Source: Streptomyces sp. NTH33
Lineage (GTDB): Bacteria; Actinomycetota; Actinomycetes; Streptomycetales; Streptomycetaceae
Direction: 5' to 3'
Length of the DNA: 35,106 nucleotides
Assembly (NCBI RefSeq): GCF_003236365.1
Contig: NZ_POTZ01000014.1
Location: 1-35,106, forward strand
Shown in pieces: positions 23,656-32,054 of this stretch (positions are counted from its first letter, which is position 1; each line of letters starts with the position of its first letter). The notes beneath the pieces are model-generated. The model was not told the origin of the DNA and ran no database searches. It worked only from the letters and a program-made list of their open reading frames with translations. The position numbers and the translations under genes are program-made.

Positions 23656-24435
23656 TCAGACGGTGATGACCCGCACCCCCGCCTCCTCGAACCCGCGCAC
23701 CGTCTCCTGCCCCGCCGCCGTGTCCGTGACCAGCGTGTCCAGCGACCCGGTCGGGCAGATGCGGGCGAAGGCACGCCGGCCCAGCTTGCTGGAGTCGGCG
23801 GCCACGACGACGCGTTCGGCGCGCTCGCACAGCAGCCGGTTGACGGCGGCCTCGGCCTCGTCGTGGGCCGCCGCGCCGTGCGTGACGTCGAGGGCGACCA
23901 CCCCGAGCACCGCCACGTCGAGCGTGATCTGGCTCAGCACCCCGTCCGCCAGCGGGCCGATCAGCTCGTACGACTGCGGACGCGCGACCCCGCCGGTCAG
24001 CACGATCTTGAACTGGGGCCGTACGGCGAGCTCGTTGGCGATGTTGAGCGCGTTGGTCACCACGGTCAGCGCGGGTGAACCGGAGGCGAGGTCGCTGCGC
24101 ACCGCCAGGGCGCGGGCCACCTCCGTGGTGGTGGTGCCGCCCGTCAGCCCCACCGCCTCGCCGGGCGCCACGAGGTCCGCGACCGCCTTCGCGATCCGCT
24201 GCTTCTCGGAGGCGTGCCGGGCCGTCTTGTAGCGCAGCGGCAGCTCGTAGGAGACACCGTGCACGACCGCGCCGCCCCGGGTGCGGACGAGCATCTGCTG
24301 CTCGGCGAGCCGGTCGAAGTCCCGCCGGATCGTCGCGGCCGACACCCGCAGCTCGGCCGCCGCCTCCTCGACGTCCAGCCGGCCCCGCTCGACGAGCAGC
24401 TCCAGCAGCGCCTTCCAGCGCGCGTCGCGCGACAT
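23656..24435 (-). CDS. DeoR-family sugar-responsive repressor
   Basis: 259 residues. The N-terminal DeoR helix-turn-helix covers roughly residues 5-57 (ALLELLVERGRLDVEEAAAE, then SAATIRRDFDRLAEQQML), followed by the DeoRC sensor with GLTGGTTTTEVARAL, VVTNALNIANEL and VVAADSSKLGRRAF, the ribose-phosphate-isomerase-like effector site. Start: ATG 24435 with GGAGG six bases upstream. It is divergent from an SIS isomerase and aldolase pair and probably represses them, releasing on a sugar phosphate. The frame continues open upstream to 24696, but that part overlaps the SIS gene and is not coding. Confidence 0.92.
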   Translation of the reverse strand: MSRDARWKALLELLVERGRLDVEEAAAELRVSAATIRRDFDRLAEQQMLVRTRGGAVVHGVSYELPLRYKTARHASEKQRIAKAVADLVAPGEAVGLTGGTTTTEVARALAVRSDLASGSPALTVVTNALNIANELAVRPQFKIVLTGGVARPQSYELIGPLADGVLSQITLDVAVLGVVALDVTHGAAAHDEAEAAVNRLLCERAERVVVAADSSKLGRRAFARICPTGSLDTLVTDTAAGQETVRGFEEAGVRVITV

Positions 24436-24495
24436 CGGCGGCCTCCGTTTCTCGATCCCCCGCGACCCTAACGCACCCGCCACCCGGACGAATGA

Positions 24496-24525
24496 TTGAA
24501 GTTGCTCGAAAGCTGGCACTATCTT
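24496..24525 (+). promoter_or_regulatory. Promoter and likely DeoR sites of the SIS/aldolase operon
   Basis: TTGAAG (24496-24501), 18 bases and TATCTT (24520-24525) make a plausible promoter 32 bases before the SIS gene. TTGCTCGAA (24502-24510) and TTGCAAGAA (24524-24532) are imperfect direct repeats 22 bp apart, two helical turns, which would suit DeoR binding across the promoter. Confidence 0.5.
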
Positions 24526-24556
24526 GCAAGAACAAGCAGATACAGGAGGACGGGTC

Positions 24557-25438
24557 ATGAGCCATGTCGAGGACGAGCTGACCAGCCAGCCCGAGTGCTG
24601 GGCCCGCGTCGCCCACGACGCCGCCGCCCACGGCCGGGCGCTGCCCGCGCCGGGCGAGCGGGTCGCGATCGTCGGCTGCGGCACGTCGTACTTCATGGCC
24701 CAGGCCGCCGCCGCGCTGCGCGAGGGCTCGGGGCAGGGGGAGACCGACGCCTTCGCCGCCTCCGAGTTCCCCCACGGCCGCTCCTACGACCGGGTCCTCG
24801 CCCTCACCCGCTCCGGAACCACCACCGAAGTGCTCGAGGTGCTCACGGAGTTGAAGGGACGCACGCCCACCACGGCCGTCACCGCCGACCCCGGCACCCC
24901 CGTCATGGACGCCGCCGACGAGGCCGTCGTGCTCGACTTCGCCGACGAACGCTCCGTGGTGCAGACCCGGTTCGCGACCACCGCCCTCACCCTGCTGCGC
25001 GCCCACCTCGGACTGCACAGCGACGACGTCGTCGTCGACGCCGGCACGGCGCTGTCCGCTCCGCTGCCCGAACGGCTCGTCGACCGCGCGCAGTTCACCT
25101 TCCTGGGCCGGGGCTGGACCGTCGGCCTCGCCAACGAGGCCGCCCTGAAGATGCGCGAGGCCTCGCTGTCCTGGGCCGAGGCCTATCCGGCGATGGAGTA
25201 CCGCCACGGCCCCATCAGCGTCACCACCGAGGGCACGGCCACCTGGATGCTCGGCAGCGCCCCGCACGGACTGGCCGGACAGGTACGGGCCACGGGCGGA
25301 TCGTGGATCGAGAGCGCACTCGACCCGCTCGCCGAACTGGTCCGCGCCCAGCGCCTCGCGGTCGCCGTCGCCCGGGCCCGCGGCCTGGACCCGGACCGCC
25401 CCCGCCACCTCACCCGCTCGGTGATCCTCGCGCCGTAA
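24557..25438 (+). CDS. SIS-domain sugar isomerase/deaminase (AgaS-like)
   Basis: 293 residues with two SIS halves. The phosphosugar-binding signature is VAIVGCGTSYFMAQAAA near residue 38, with LTRSGTTTEVLEVL near residue 85 and a second half with FLGRGWTVGLANEAALKMRE followed by AYPAMEYRHGP, as in GlmS and AgaS isomerase domains. There is no glutaminase domain, so it is not GlmS. AgaS-type enzymes deaminate/isomerise galactosamine-6-phosphate. Start: ATG 24557 with AGGAGG seven bases upstream. The next gene, a class II aldolase, is 25 bases downstream, which fits amino-sugar catabolism. Confidence 0.87.
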   Translation: MSHVEDELTSQPECWARVAHDAAAHGRALPAPGERVAIVGCGTSYFMAQAAAALREGSGQGETDAFAASEFPHGRSYDRVLALTRSGTTTEVLEVLTELKGRTPTTAVTADPGTPVMDAADEAVVLDFADERSVVQTRFATTALTLLRAHLGLHSDDVVVDAGTALSAPLPERLVDRAQFTFLGRGWTVGLANEAALKMREASLSWAEAYPAMEYRHGPISVTTEGTATWMLGSAPHGLAGQVRATGGSWIESALDPLAELVRAQRLAVAVARARGLDPDRPRHLTRSVILAP

Positions 25439-25463
25439 ACCCCCGGAAAGGTCAGGACAGGCC

Positions 25464-26336
25464 GTGCCGCTTGCATCCACCGGCGAGCTGGTCGCCCGCG
25501 CCGCCGCCGCGCGTTCCGCCGTCGTCGCCTTCAACATCATCACGCTGGAACACGTCGAGGCCGTCGTCGCCGGCGCCGAGGTGGCCGGCGCGCCCGTCGT
25601 CCTGCAAGTCAGCGAGAACGCGGTCAGGTTCCGCTACGGACGGCTGCTGCCGCTCGCCCGCGCGGCCGCCGCCGCGGCCGAACGGGCCGCCGTACCCGTG
25701 GCGTTGCACCTCGACCACGTACAGAGCGACGACCTGCTGCGTCAGGCGCCCGACGCGGGCTTCAGCTCCGTGATGTACGACGCCTCCCGTCTGCCGTACG
25801 CGGAGAACCTCGCCGCGACCAGCGCCGCCGCGGCCTGGGCGCACGCCCAAGGGCTGTGGATCGAGGCCGAGTTGGGCGAGGTTGGCGGCAAGAACGGCGC
25901 GCCGCCGCTGGACGCCCACGCCCCCGGCGCACGTACCGACCCCGCGCAGGCGCACGCGTTCGTCACCGGCTCCGGGGTGGACGCCCTGGCCGTGGCCGTC
26001 GGCAACACCCACGCCATGACCGAGCGCACCGCGGCCCTCGACCACGACCTCCTCAAGCGCCTCGCCGGAGCACTGGACGTCCCCCTCGTCCTGCACGGCT
26101 CCTCCGGTGTGTCCGACGGTGAACTGACCGCCGCCGTCACCGCCGGCATCGCCAAGGTCAACATCGGCACCGCCCTCAACATCGCGATGACCGGAGCGAT
26201 CCGTGGCTTCCTCGCCGCCCACCCCGAGGCGGTCGACTCCCGTAAGTACCTCGGCGTGGGGCGAGAGGCGATGGCGGGGGAGGTGCGGCGGCTCATCGGG
26301 GTGATCGGCACCCCCCGCGCGGGGGCTACCTCTTGA
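25464..26336 (+). CDS. Class II aldolase, tagatose/fructose-bisphosphate type (GatY/KbaY-like)
   Basis: 290 residues. The Zn-aldolase motif is VALHLDHVQS with D84 and H85, followed by SVMYDAS, EAELGEVGGKNG, AVGNTHA (second Zn His), VLHGSSGVS (third Zn His) and KVNIGTALN for phosphate binding. It should split a ketose-bisphosphate into dihydroxyacetone phosphate and an aldehyde, likely tagatose-1,6-bisphosphate in a galactosamine route. The GTG start at 25464 has AAAGG and AGGACAGG upstream. It is the second gene after the AgaS-like SIS protein, presumably under the divergent DeoR repressor. It overlaps the convergent methyltransferase by 11 bases. A dedicated kinase gene is not in the window. 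Confidence 0.88.
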   Translation: MPLASTGELVARAAAARSAVVAFNIITLEHVEAVVAGAEVAGAPVVLQVSENAVRFRYGRLLPLARAAAAAAERAAVPVALHLDHVQSDDLLRQAPDAGFSSVMYDASRLPYAENLAATSAAAAWAHAQGLWIEAELGEVGGKNGAPPLDAHAPGARTDPAQAHAFVTGSGVDALAVAVGNTHAMTERTAALDHDLLKRLAGALDVPLVLHGSSGVSDGELTAAVTAGIAKVNIGTALNIAMTGAIRGFLAAHPEAVDSRKYLGVGREAMAGEVRRLIGVIGTPRAGATS

Positions 26337-27471
26337 CGGCCTTCAGCACCACGAACTTCGGGTCGCTCGCGACGAGCCGGCTGTTGCCGAACAGCCGGCG
26401 CAGCGTGACGTGGTAGCCCAGGTGCCGGTTGCCGATCACCCACAGCTCGCCGCCGGGGCGCAGCGCGCGCCGCGCCCCGGCGAACATGCGCCGGGCCGTC
26501 GCGTCCGTCGTCGCCTGGTGCGAGTGGAACGGCGGGTTGTTGAGCACCAGGTCCACACTGCCCGCCGGCACCCCGGCCAGCCCGTCGCCGACCCGGAACT
26601 CGGCGTGCCCGGGTACGCCGTTCGCCTTGTACGTCGCCTCCGCCGAGGCCACGGCCTGGAACGACTCGTCCGTGAACAGCACCTCCGCGTCCGGGTTCGC
26701 CAGCGCCAGCGCCGTCCCCACGACACCGTTGCCGCAGCCCAGGTCCACCACCCGGCGGGCGCCCAGGCCGCCGGGGAGGTGCCGCAGGAAGAAGCGGGTG
26801 CCGATGTCGAGCCGGTCGGCGCAGAAGACACCCGCGTGGTTGACCACGGTCCGGCCGGACGCGGCGCCGATGCCGTCGGGCAGCGTGTAGCTGTACGGCC
26901 ACGGACTGGCGGGCCGCTCCAGGGCGGGGTCCGGAGTGCAGAGGATCAGCCGGGCCTTGCGCCGGGCGAGCGAGGTCCTGGTCGGGCCGAGGATCCGCTC
27001 GAACAGCGCCAGCGTCGAGGTGTGGATCTCCTTCACCATCCCGGTGCCGACGACGACCGTGCCCTCGTGCACCGAGGGGGCGAGGCGCAGCAGCTGGTCC
27101 TCCAGCAGGGCGAGGCTCTTGGGCACCCGCACCAGCAGCACGTCGACACGGCCGGGCGGCGGGTCCTGCGTGGTGAGCAGGCGTACCGCGCCGGGCCCGG
27201 CACCGTTGCGGGCGAGGTTCGCGCGGGTCGCCTCCTGCCCGAGGAACGAGTCGGTGATCTGCACCGGCCGGTGCGCCGCCAGCGCCGTGACCAGGGCACC
27301 CCACCGGTCGCCCACGACCACGACGGTCCCGGACAGGTCCGTCCCCTGCTCGTCGAGGTGCCGCAGCAGGTACTCGTCGGAGGCGTCCCAGGCCCGCAGC
27401 CGGTCACGCGGATCCTCGGGGAACCGGGCGAGCACCGGCTCGCCCCAGGGAGTCGTCATACGGTCGTCCAT
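26326..27471 (-). CDS. RlmG/RsmC-type rRNA guanine N2-methyltransferase
   Basis: 381 residues, two-domain arrangement. An N-terminal degenerate methyltransferase-like half (GTVVVVGDRWGALVTALAAH) is followed by a C-terminal catalytic half with SAM-binding VVDLGCGNGVVGTALALANP and the catalytic LVLNNPPFH motif, whose NPPF marks amino-group methylation. Length and order match E. coli RlmG (23S rRNA G1835) rather than the shorter RsmC. It uses ATG 27471 or, seven codons of spacing apart in quality, ATG 27459; no clear Shine-Dalgarno decides. It is divergent from the AlkB-like gene with only 54 bases between the starts. Confidence 0.87.
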   Translation of the reverse strand: MDDRMTTPWGEPVLARFPEDPRDRLRAWDASDEYLLRHLDEQGTDLSGTVVVVGDRWGALVTALAAHRPVQITDSFLGQEATRANLARNGAGPGAVRLLTTQDPPPGRVDVLLVRVPKSLALLEDQLLRLAPSVHEGTVVVGTGMVKEIHTSTLALFERILGPTRTSLARRKARLILCTPDPALERPASPWPYSYTLPDGIGAASGRTVVNHAGVFCADRLDIGTRFFLRHLPGGLGARRVVDLGCGNGVVGTALALANPDAEVLFTDESFQAVASAEATYKANGVPGHAEFRVGDGLAGVPAGSVDLVLNNPPFHSHQATTDATARRMFAGARRALRPGGELWVIGNRHLGYHVTLRRLFGNSRLVASDPKFVVLKAVKR

Positions 27472-27525
27472 CGCCGGTCAAGGTTAGCGGAGCCCCAGCT
27501 CACGGCTCTGCGGCAGGATGGGGGC

Positions 27526-28176
27526 ATGGACGCCGAGCTGTTCCCTCGCAGCCGTGCACGGATCGCCCCGGGAGCCGTGCACGTACCGGACTGGCTGGAT
27601 CCGGCGCGCCAGCACCGGCTGCTCGCCGCCTGCCGGGAATGGGCCCGCCCGCCGGCCGGCCTGCGCACGGTGCGCACCCCCGGCGGCGGGACGATGACCG
27701 CGCGGCAGGTCTGCCTGGGCCGGCACTGGTACCCGTACGGCTACGCCCGCACGGCCGTCGACGGCGACGGCGCCCCGGTCAAGCCGTTCCCCGCCTGGCT
27801 GGGCGAACTGGGACGCGCGGCGGTGACGGACGCGCTGGGTCCCGGGGCGGTCCCGGAGGCGGCGTACGACATCGCCCTGATCAACTTCTACGACGCCGAC
27901 GCCCACATGGGCATGCACCGCGACAGCGACGAGAAGTCCGGCGCGCCGGTGGTGTCGCTGAGCCTCGGCGACACGTGCGTGTTCCGCTTCGGCAACACCG
28001 GGACCCGTACCCGGCCCTGGACCGACGTCGAACTGCGCGGCGGCGACCTGTTCGTCTTCGGCGGCCCGTCCCGCCTCGCCCACCACGGCGTGCCGCGGGT
28101 CCATCCGGGCACCGCCCCACCGGAGTTGGGTCTGACGGGGCGGCTGAACATCACCCTGAGGGTGAGCGGCTTCTAG
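27526..28176 (+). CDS. AlkB-like 2-oxoglutarate/Fe(II) dioxygenase
   Basis: 216 residues. Fe ligands are H131 and D133 in MHRDSDE and H187 in AHHGVPRV; 2-oxoglutarate contacts are N120/Y122 in LINFYDADAHMG and R206/R212 in GRLNITLR. This is the AlkB family, which removes alkyl groups from DNA or RNA bases. No Ada-type gene is adjacent. ATG 27526 has AGGATGGGG upstream. Length is typical for AlkB proteins of about 216 residues. Probably a single-gene transcript, although the ROK regulator begins 48 bases after it. Confidence 0.9.
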   Translation: MDAELFPRSRARIAPGAVHVPDWLDPARQHRLLAACREWARPPAGLRTVRTPGGGTMTARQVCLGRHWYPYGYARTAVDGDGAPVKPFPAWLGELGRAAVTDALGPGAVPEAAYDIALINFYDADAHMGMHRDSDEKSGAPVVSLSLGDTCVFRFGNTGTRTRPWTDVELRGGDLFVFGGPSRLAHHGVPRVHPGTAPPELGLTGRLNITLRVSGF

Positions 28177-28224
28177 ACCGCGCCGCTGGTCACGACAGGT
28201 ACGGATCATGGGAGACTCGCCCTC

Positions 28225-29463
28225 ATGAGCGGCAAGGCGGACCCCCGGGCGGCGGGGGAAGGGAGCACCTCGAGGACGCGGCTGGACCGGGGGCGCGGCG
28301 CGCTCGGGCCCGCGCTGGAACTCGTGCACACCGGGCGCGCCCCGACCCGCGCGGTCCTCACCGCCGAGCTGGGGGTGACCCGGGCGACGGCCGGTGCGGT
28401 GGCCGCCGAACTGGAGGCGCTGGGCCTGATCCGGGTGGACGCCCGGCCGGGCGCGGCGGCCGGCTCGCAGGGCCGCCCCTCGCACCGCCTCTCGGTCGCC
28501 GAGGACGGGCCCGTCGCCCTCGCCGCGCAGGTGCACGCCGACGGCTTCCGTGCCGCCCTGGTGGGGCTCGGCGGCCGTATCGTGGCGACCGCGCCCGGCT
28601 GCGAGACCGTCGACCCCGACCCGGGCGAGGTGCTCGGCTCCGTCGTCGAGGCCGGCGCGGAACTGCTGCGCACGACCGGCCGGCGCTGCGTCGGCGCCGG
28701 GCTCGCCGTGCCCTCCGCGGTCGCCGAACCGGAGGGCCTGGCCCTGAACCCGCTCCACCTGGCCTGGCCCCCGGGTGCGCCGGTGCGCCGGCTCTTCGCG
28801 GAGTGCGTGCGCGCGGCGGGGATCACCGGGCCGGCGTTCGCCGCCAACGACATCAACCTCGCCGCGCTCGCCGAGCACCGGCACGGCGCCGGCCGCGGCG
28901 CCCGCGACCTGCTGTGCGTGGCGACCGGACACCGGGGCGTGGGCGGCGCGCTGGTGCTGGACGGACGGCTGCACTCGGGCAGTGCGGGCCTGGCGCTCGA
29001 GGTCGGCCACCTCACCGTCAACCCCGAGGGCCGCCCCTGCCACTGCGGCAGCCGGGGCTGCCTCGACGTCGAGGCGGATCCCCTGGCCTTCCTCACCGCC
29101 GCCGGCCGCGAGCCGGGCCCCGTGGTCTCACTGCTGCAGCAGGCCGACGACCTGATCCGCCACCACTACGACGACCCGGCCGTCCGCACGGCCGTCGAAG
29201 CCCTCGTCGACCGCCTCGGCCTGGGCCTGGCGGGCCTGGTGAACATCCTCAACCCCGACCGCATCATCCTCGGCGGCCTCCACGGCACCCTCCTCGGCGC
29301 CGCCCCCGACCGCCTGCGCGCCGTCGTCGCCGACCGCAGCCTGTGGGGCCAGAGCGGCGGCGTCCCCATCCTCCCCTGCACCCTCGCCCACAACAGCCTG
29401 GTCGGCGCGGCGGAACTGGCCTGGCAGCCGGTCCTGGACGACCCGCTGTCAGCGCCGGCCTGA
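28225..29463 (+). CDS. ROK-family transcriptional regulator
   Basis: 412 residues. The N-terminal winged helix spans about residues 35-80 (LTAELGVTRATAGAVAAELE), then the ROK domain with AANDINLAALAEH carrying the conserved Asp, ATGHRGVGGALVLDG, and the zinc motif CHCGSRGCLD. The usual DxGGT phosphate loop is replaced by ALAAQVHADGFRAAL, so ATP binding and kinase activity are unlikely and the protein is read as a repressor. The final Glu of CxCGxxGCxE is Asp. No sugar operon is adjacent, so its target is unknown. Start: ATG 28225 after a GGGAG-rich stretch. Confidence 0.88.
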   Translation: MSGKADPRAAGEGSTSRTRLDRGRGALGPALELVHTGRAPTRAVLTAELGVTRATAGAVAAELEALGLIRVDARPGAAAGSQGRPSHRLSVAEDGPVALAAQVHADGFRAALVGLGGRIVATAPGCETVDPDPGEVLGSVVEAGAELLRTTGRRCVGAGLAVPSAVAEPEGLALNPLHLAWPPGAPVRRLFAECVRAAGITGPAFAANDINLAALAEHRHGAGRGARDLLCVATGHRGVGGALVLDGRLHSGSAGLALEVGHLTVNPEGRPCHCGSRGCLDVEADPLAFLTAAGREPGPVVSLLQQADDLIRHHYDDPAVRTAVEALVDRLGLGLAGLVNILNPDRIILGGLHGTLLGAAPDRLRAVVADRSLWGQSGGVPILPCTLAHNSLVGAAELAWQPVLDDPLSAPA

Positions 29464-29465
29464 GC

Positions 29466-29511
29466 GGCCCGGGCACAGGGGCGAGGGGCGGTGCCCTGGG
29501 AACACCGGGCC
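29466..29511. terminator. Possible hairpin between ROK and anti-sigma genes
   Basis: GGCCCGG (29466-29472) and CCGGGCC (29505-29511) enclose a second pair, GGGCAC / GTGCCC. It lies between two convergent genes, just beyond both stops. The loops are long, so confidence is limited. Confidence 0.4.
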
Positions 29512-29519
29512 CCGTCCGG

Positions 29520-30047
29520 TCAGCCGGCGACGGCGGACCGGACGGCGGAGCGGGTGCCGTTGAGCGCGGAGCCGGCGAAGCGGCGGGCGGCTTTCTCCGC
29601 GGTGACGAGGGCCGGTACCCGGGCCGGTACCGAGACCGAGGGGGCGGAGATCGGCAGGGTGAACCAGACGACCTTGCCCTGCTCGCCGTCGGGGCGCGCG
29701 CCCCAGCTCTCGCTCACCGCGGCCACCATCGCGAGCCCCCGCCCCCCGGTGGCCAGCGGCGCGATCTCGCCCAGGTCCTCCACCACGGGAAGGCGCGGGT
29801 CGTGGTCGCGTACGGAGACCGTGAGCCGGTCGAGCAGCAGCTCGAGCTCCACGGTGCACAGCTTGTCCGGCTGGGCGTGCTGGTGGACGTTGGTCAACAG
29901 CTCCGTCACACCGAGCGCGGCCCGGTCGATCAGAGGGTCCAGATGCCAGTAGCGCAAGTGCGCCGATACGATTCTGCGGACCTGGCCGATCCGCGACGGC
30001 AGGGCTTGGAGCTCCACCGTGCAGTGCCTGCTTGGGTGACTGATCAC
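29520..30047 (-). CDS. RsbW-like ATP-binding protein (anti-sigma factor type)
   Basis: 175 residues from a GTG at 30047 with GGGGAG eight bases upstream; the frame extends to 30119 but lacks support. It is a GHKL ATPase fold: N box ALGVTELLTNVHQHAQPD (Glu and Asn), G1 box SVRDHDPRLP and G2 box GGRGLAMV. There is no histidine-kinase dimerisation or sensor part, so it matches the large Streptomyces set of single-domain anti-sigma-factor-like ATPases. A 40-residue Ala/Val/Arg tail follows the fold. No sigma factor or antagonist (STAS) gene is adjacent, so its partner is unknown. Confidence 0.88.
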   Translation of the reverse strand: MISHPSRHCTVELQALPSRIGQVRRIVSAHLRYWHLDPLIDRAALGVTELLTNVHQHAQPDKLCTVELELLLDRLTVSVRDHDPRLPVVEDLGEIAPLATGGRGLAMVAAVSESWGARPDGEQGKVVWFTLPISAPSVSVPARVPALVTAEKAARRFAGSALNGTRSAVRSAVAG

Positions 30048-30231
30048 GGCTGCGACTCCCCGACGTTGAGGTCCGGAAGAACACGACGTTTCGGATGCAG
30101 CAGGACGCCTGCGTGACACTGCCGCCTGCTGTCGTGGCCGGCGGGCTGGTTCGCAGCGTTATCGCCGGTAAACCCTGAGTTACGTGAGACCAGAGTGGCC
30201 TACGGGGTGGGGTCCCGCAACTCGCCGCCGC

Positions 30232-30555
30232 TCAGCCGCCGCGCCCCGCCGCCCGGCGTACGGCCTCGATGAACCGGCGGGCCGCCGGCGGTCCCGGCTC
30301 GCCCGGTGCGGGGTCGCGGTCGCCCAGGGTCAGCACGTACCGCTTGCCGTCGAGGTCGGCGAGCGCCCGGTCGTCCGGGGCGTACCAGGGCCTGAACGCG
30401 CGCACCGCCCCCAGTGGTGCGCTGTCGATCTCACTGCCGTGGCTGGTGAGCAACTCCAGTCTGCCGTCGCTGATCCGGACCTGTCCGGCCCGGGTGAGCG
30501 AGCGCAGTCGCTTGTCGATGCGCACGCCCGTGGCCGTGAACTCCGGTTCCGCCAT
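30232..30555 (-). CDS. Conserved-looking hypothetical protein, 107 residues
   Basis: I do not recognise a named family. The product is a compact, soluble-looking protein with alternating beta-type segments (GQVRISDGRLELLTSHGSEI and ALADLDGKRYVLTLGD) and an ending rich in Arg/Ala (RRFIEAVRRAAGRGG). The pattern of a short beta-rich protein with a C-terminal helix recalls small PH-like domains, but this is a guess. The ATG at 30555 has GGGAAAGG close by and GAGGGG ten bases upstream. It is preceded on the same strand by no linked gene, and its downstream gap (30048-30231) shows no feature I can support. Confidence 0.6.
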   Translation of the reverse strand: MAEPEFTATGVRIDKRLRSLTRAGQVRISDGRLELLTSHGSEIDSAPLGAVRAFRPWYAPDDRALADLDGKRYVLTLGDRDPAPGEPGPPAARRFIEAVRRAAGRGG

Positions 30556-30879
30556 CCTTTCCCGTCCCCTCGCGCGCGTCGTCGGCCAGATGACTCCACG
30601 GGCTCCTCTTCGTCCCGCGCGGTGCAGTCTGCACGCCTTCGGCAGCGAGCACCAGTGCCCGGGGCGCGCTCGCGACCGGCGTCCGGAGCACTCGCGTGAA
30701 TGCGCCCCCACCCGTGCGCGCACCGCGTCCCGGGCGGGCTCCGGCGAGCCGCGCTCCCAGCGTCTCTTTGAGCCCCTCAAAGGTGTGTTTATGCAGGTGA
30801 GAAGCGTTTCGAAGATGTCTATCATCGGTGGCGCCCGGCCGCGCGACACGCCGTCGGCGCACAGCGTAAGGAGCCTCGC
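30556..30879. other. Long leader before the Cds1-like gene
   Basis: 324 bases without an assured gene. The first part, 30556-30760, is GC-rich with no feature I can support. 30761-30830 is AT-richer and holds a perfect dyad, a candidate promoter and a possible short upstream reading frame. Confidence 0.5.
30766..30795 (+). promoter_or_regulatory. Dyad and candidate promoter of the Cds1-like gene
   Basis: CTTTGAG-CCC-CTCAAAG (30766-30782) is a perfect 7-bp inverted repeat. Its TTGAGC (30768-30773) can serve as a -35 box, followed after 16 bases by TATGCA (30790-30795). A regulator bound to the dyad would cover the -35 region. Confidence 0.45.
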
Positions 30880-30883
30880 GTGA
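30791..30883 (+). CDS. Possible 30-codon leader peptide, overlapping the next start
   Basis: ATG 30791 opens [20 protein letters not shown] and continues to a TGA that overlaps the GTG of the Cds1-like gene (GTGA). AAGG lies seven bases upstream. It has no Cys run, so it does not look like a classical cysteine attenuator. If the promoter at 30768-30795 is used, this frame would not be transcribed whole. Confidence 0.25.
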   Translation: MQVRSVSKMSIIGGARPRDTPSAHSVRSLA

Positions 30884-32004
30884 GCATCATCCAGCAGCGG
30901 CGGACCAGCGACACCCTGGACGTCGACCGCAGCGACAGCGGATACCGCGACTGGCTGAAAGAAGCCGTCCGCAAGGTCCAGGCCGACGCCAACCGCTCGG
31001 CCGACACCCACCTGCTGCGCTTCCCGCTGCCCGAGGAGTGGGGCATCGACCTGTACCTGAAGGACGAGTCGACCCACCCGACCGGAAGCCTCAAGCACCG
31101 CCTGGCGCGCTCGCTGTTCCTGTACGGCCTGTGCAACGGCTGGATCCGCCCGGGCCGTCCGGTGATCGAGGCCTCCAGCGGCTCGACGGCCGTCTCGGAG
31201 GCGTACTTCGCGAAGCTGATCGGCGTGCCCTTCATCGCGGTGATGCCGCGCACGACGAGCGCCGAGAAGTGCCGCCTGATCGAGTTCCACGGCGGGCGGT
31301 GCCACTTCGTGGACGACCCGCGCACGATGTACGAGGCCTCCGCCGCCCTCGCGGCCGAGACCGGCGGCCACTACATGGACCAGTTCACCTACGCCGAGCG
31401 GGCCACGGACTGGCGCGGCAACAACAACATCGCCGAATCCGTCTTCCGGCAGATGGAGTTGGAGCGCTTCCCGGAACCGGCCTGGATCGTCGCCACGGCG
31501 GGCACCGGCGGCACCTCGGCGACCATCGCGCGCTACGTCCACTACATGCAGTACGACACCCGCGTCTGCGTCGCCGACCCCGACAACTCCTGCTTCTTCG
31601 AGGGCTGGACCACCGGCGATCCGGACGTCACCTGCGACTCCGGCTCGCGCATCGAGGGCATCGGCCGGCCGCGCATGGAACCGAGCTTCGTGCCCGGCGC
31701 CGTCGACCGCATGATGAAGGTCCCGGACGCCGCCGCCGTGGCCGCCGTACGCGCCCTGGAACGGGCCATCGGCCGCAAGGCGGGCGGCTCCACCGGCACC
31801 GGTCTGTGGAGCGCCCTGAAAATCGTCGCCGAGATGCTGCGGGAAGGCCGCCGCGGCAGCGTCGTCACCCTCCTGTGCGACCCGGGCGACCGCTACCTCG
31901 ACAAGTACTACTCGGACACCTGGCTGACCGAACAGGGCCTGGACAGCGCCCCGTACACGGCGGCGATCGAGGCGTTCCTGGCGACGGGGGAGTGGCCGGA
32001 CTGA
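30880..32004 (+). CDS. PLP-dependent cysteine synthase-family protein (Cds1-like desulfhydrase)
   Basis: 374 residues, fold-type II PLP enzyme. The PLP lysine is K72 in [13 protein letters not shown], the substrate loop is [13 protein letters not shown] (about 103-115) and the phosphate loop is [12 protein letters not shown]. The sequence resembles mycobacterial Cds1, which degrades cysteine to pyruvate, ammonia and hydrogen sulfide, more than OASS/CysK, as judged from the [15 protein letters not shown] and [12 protein letters not shown] regions. The GTG start at 30880 has AAGGAG six bases upstream. It is likely to control intracellular cysteine and sulfide, although a biosynthetic role cannot be excluded. 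Confidence 0.85.
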   Translation: MSIIQQRRTSDTLDVDRSDSGYRDWLKEAVRKVQADANRSADTHLLRFPLPEEWGIDLYLKDESTHPTGSLKHRLARSLFLYGLCNGWIRPGRPVIEASSGSTAVSEAYFAKLIGVPFIAVMPRTTSAEKCRLIEFHGGRCHFVDDPRTMYEASAALAAETGGHYMDQFTYAERATDWRGNNNIAESVFRQMELERFPEPAWIVATAGTGGTSATIARYVHYMQYDTRVCVADPDNSCFFEGWTTGDPDVTCDSGSRIEGIGRPRMEPSFVPGAVDRMMKVPDAAAVAAVRALERAIGRKAGGSTGTGLWSALKIVAEMLREGRRGSVVTLLCDPGDRYLDKYYSDTWLTEQGLDSAPYTAAIEAFLATGEWPD

Positions 32005-32030
32005 GCGGTCCGTTCAGGTTTACCCAGGCC

Positions 32031-32054
32031 CGGTCCGGCCGGGTCACCGGACCG
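32031..32054. terminator. Hairpin after the Cds1-like gene
   Basis: CGGTCCGG (32031-32038) and CCGGACCG (32047-32054) form a perfect 8-bp stem with an 8-base loop, 27 bases after the stop. It also overlaps the stop of the minus-strand SRPBCC remnant. Confidence 0.65.

Noticed and set aside
24436..24696. Extension of the first DeoR protein upstream of 24435
   Set aside because: It would overlap the divergent SIS gene and its promoter. ATG 24435 has a strong GGAGG and yields a standard DeoR N-terminus.
30556..31542. Upstream extension of the 107-residue hypothetical protein, to 436 residues
   Set aside because: The extra part is antisense to the Cds1-like gene and crosses its control region.
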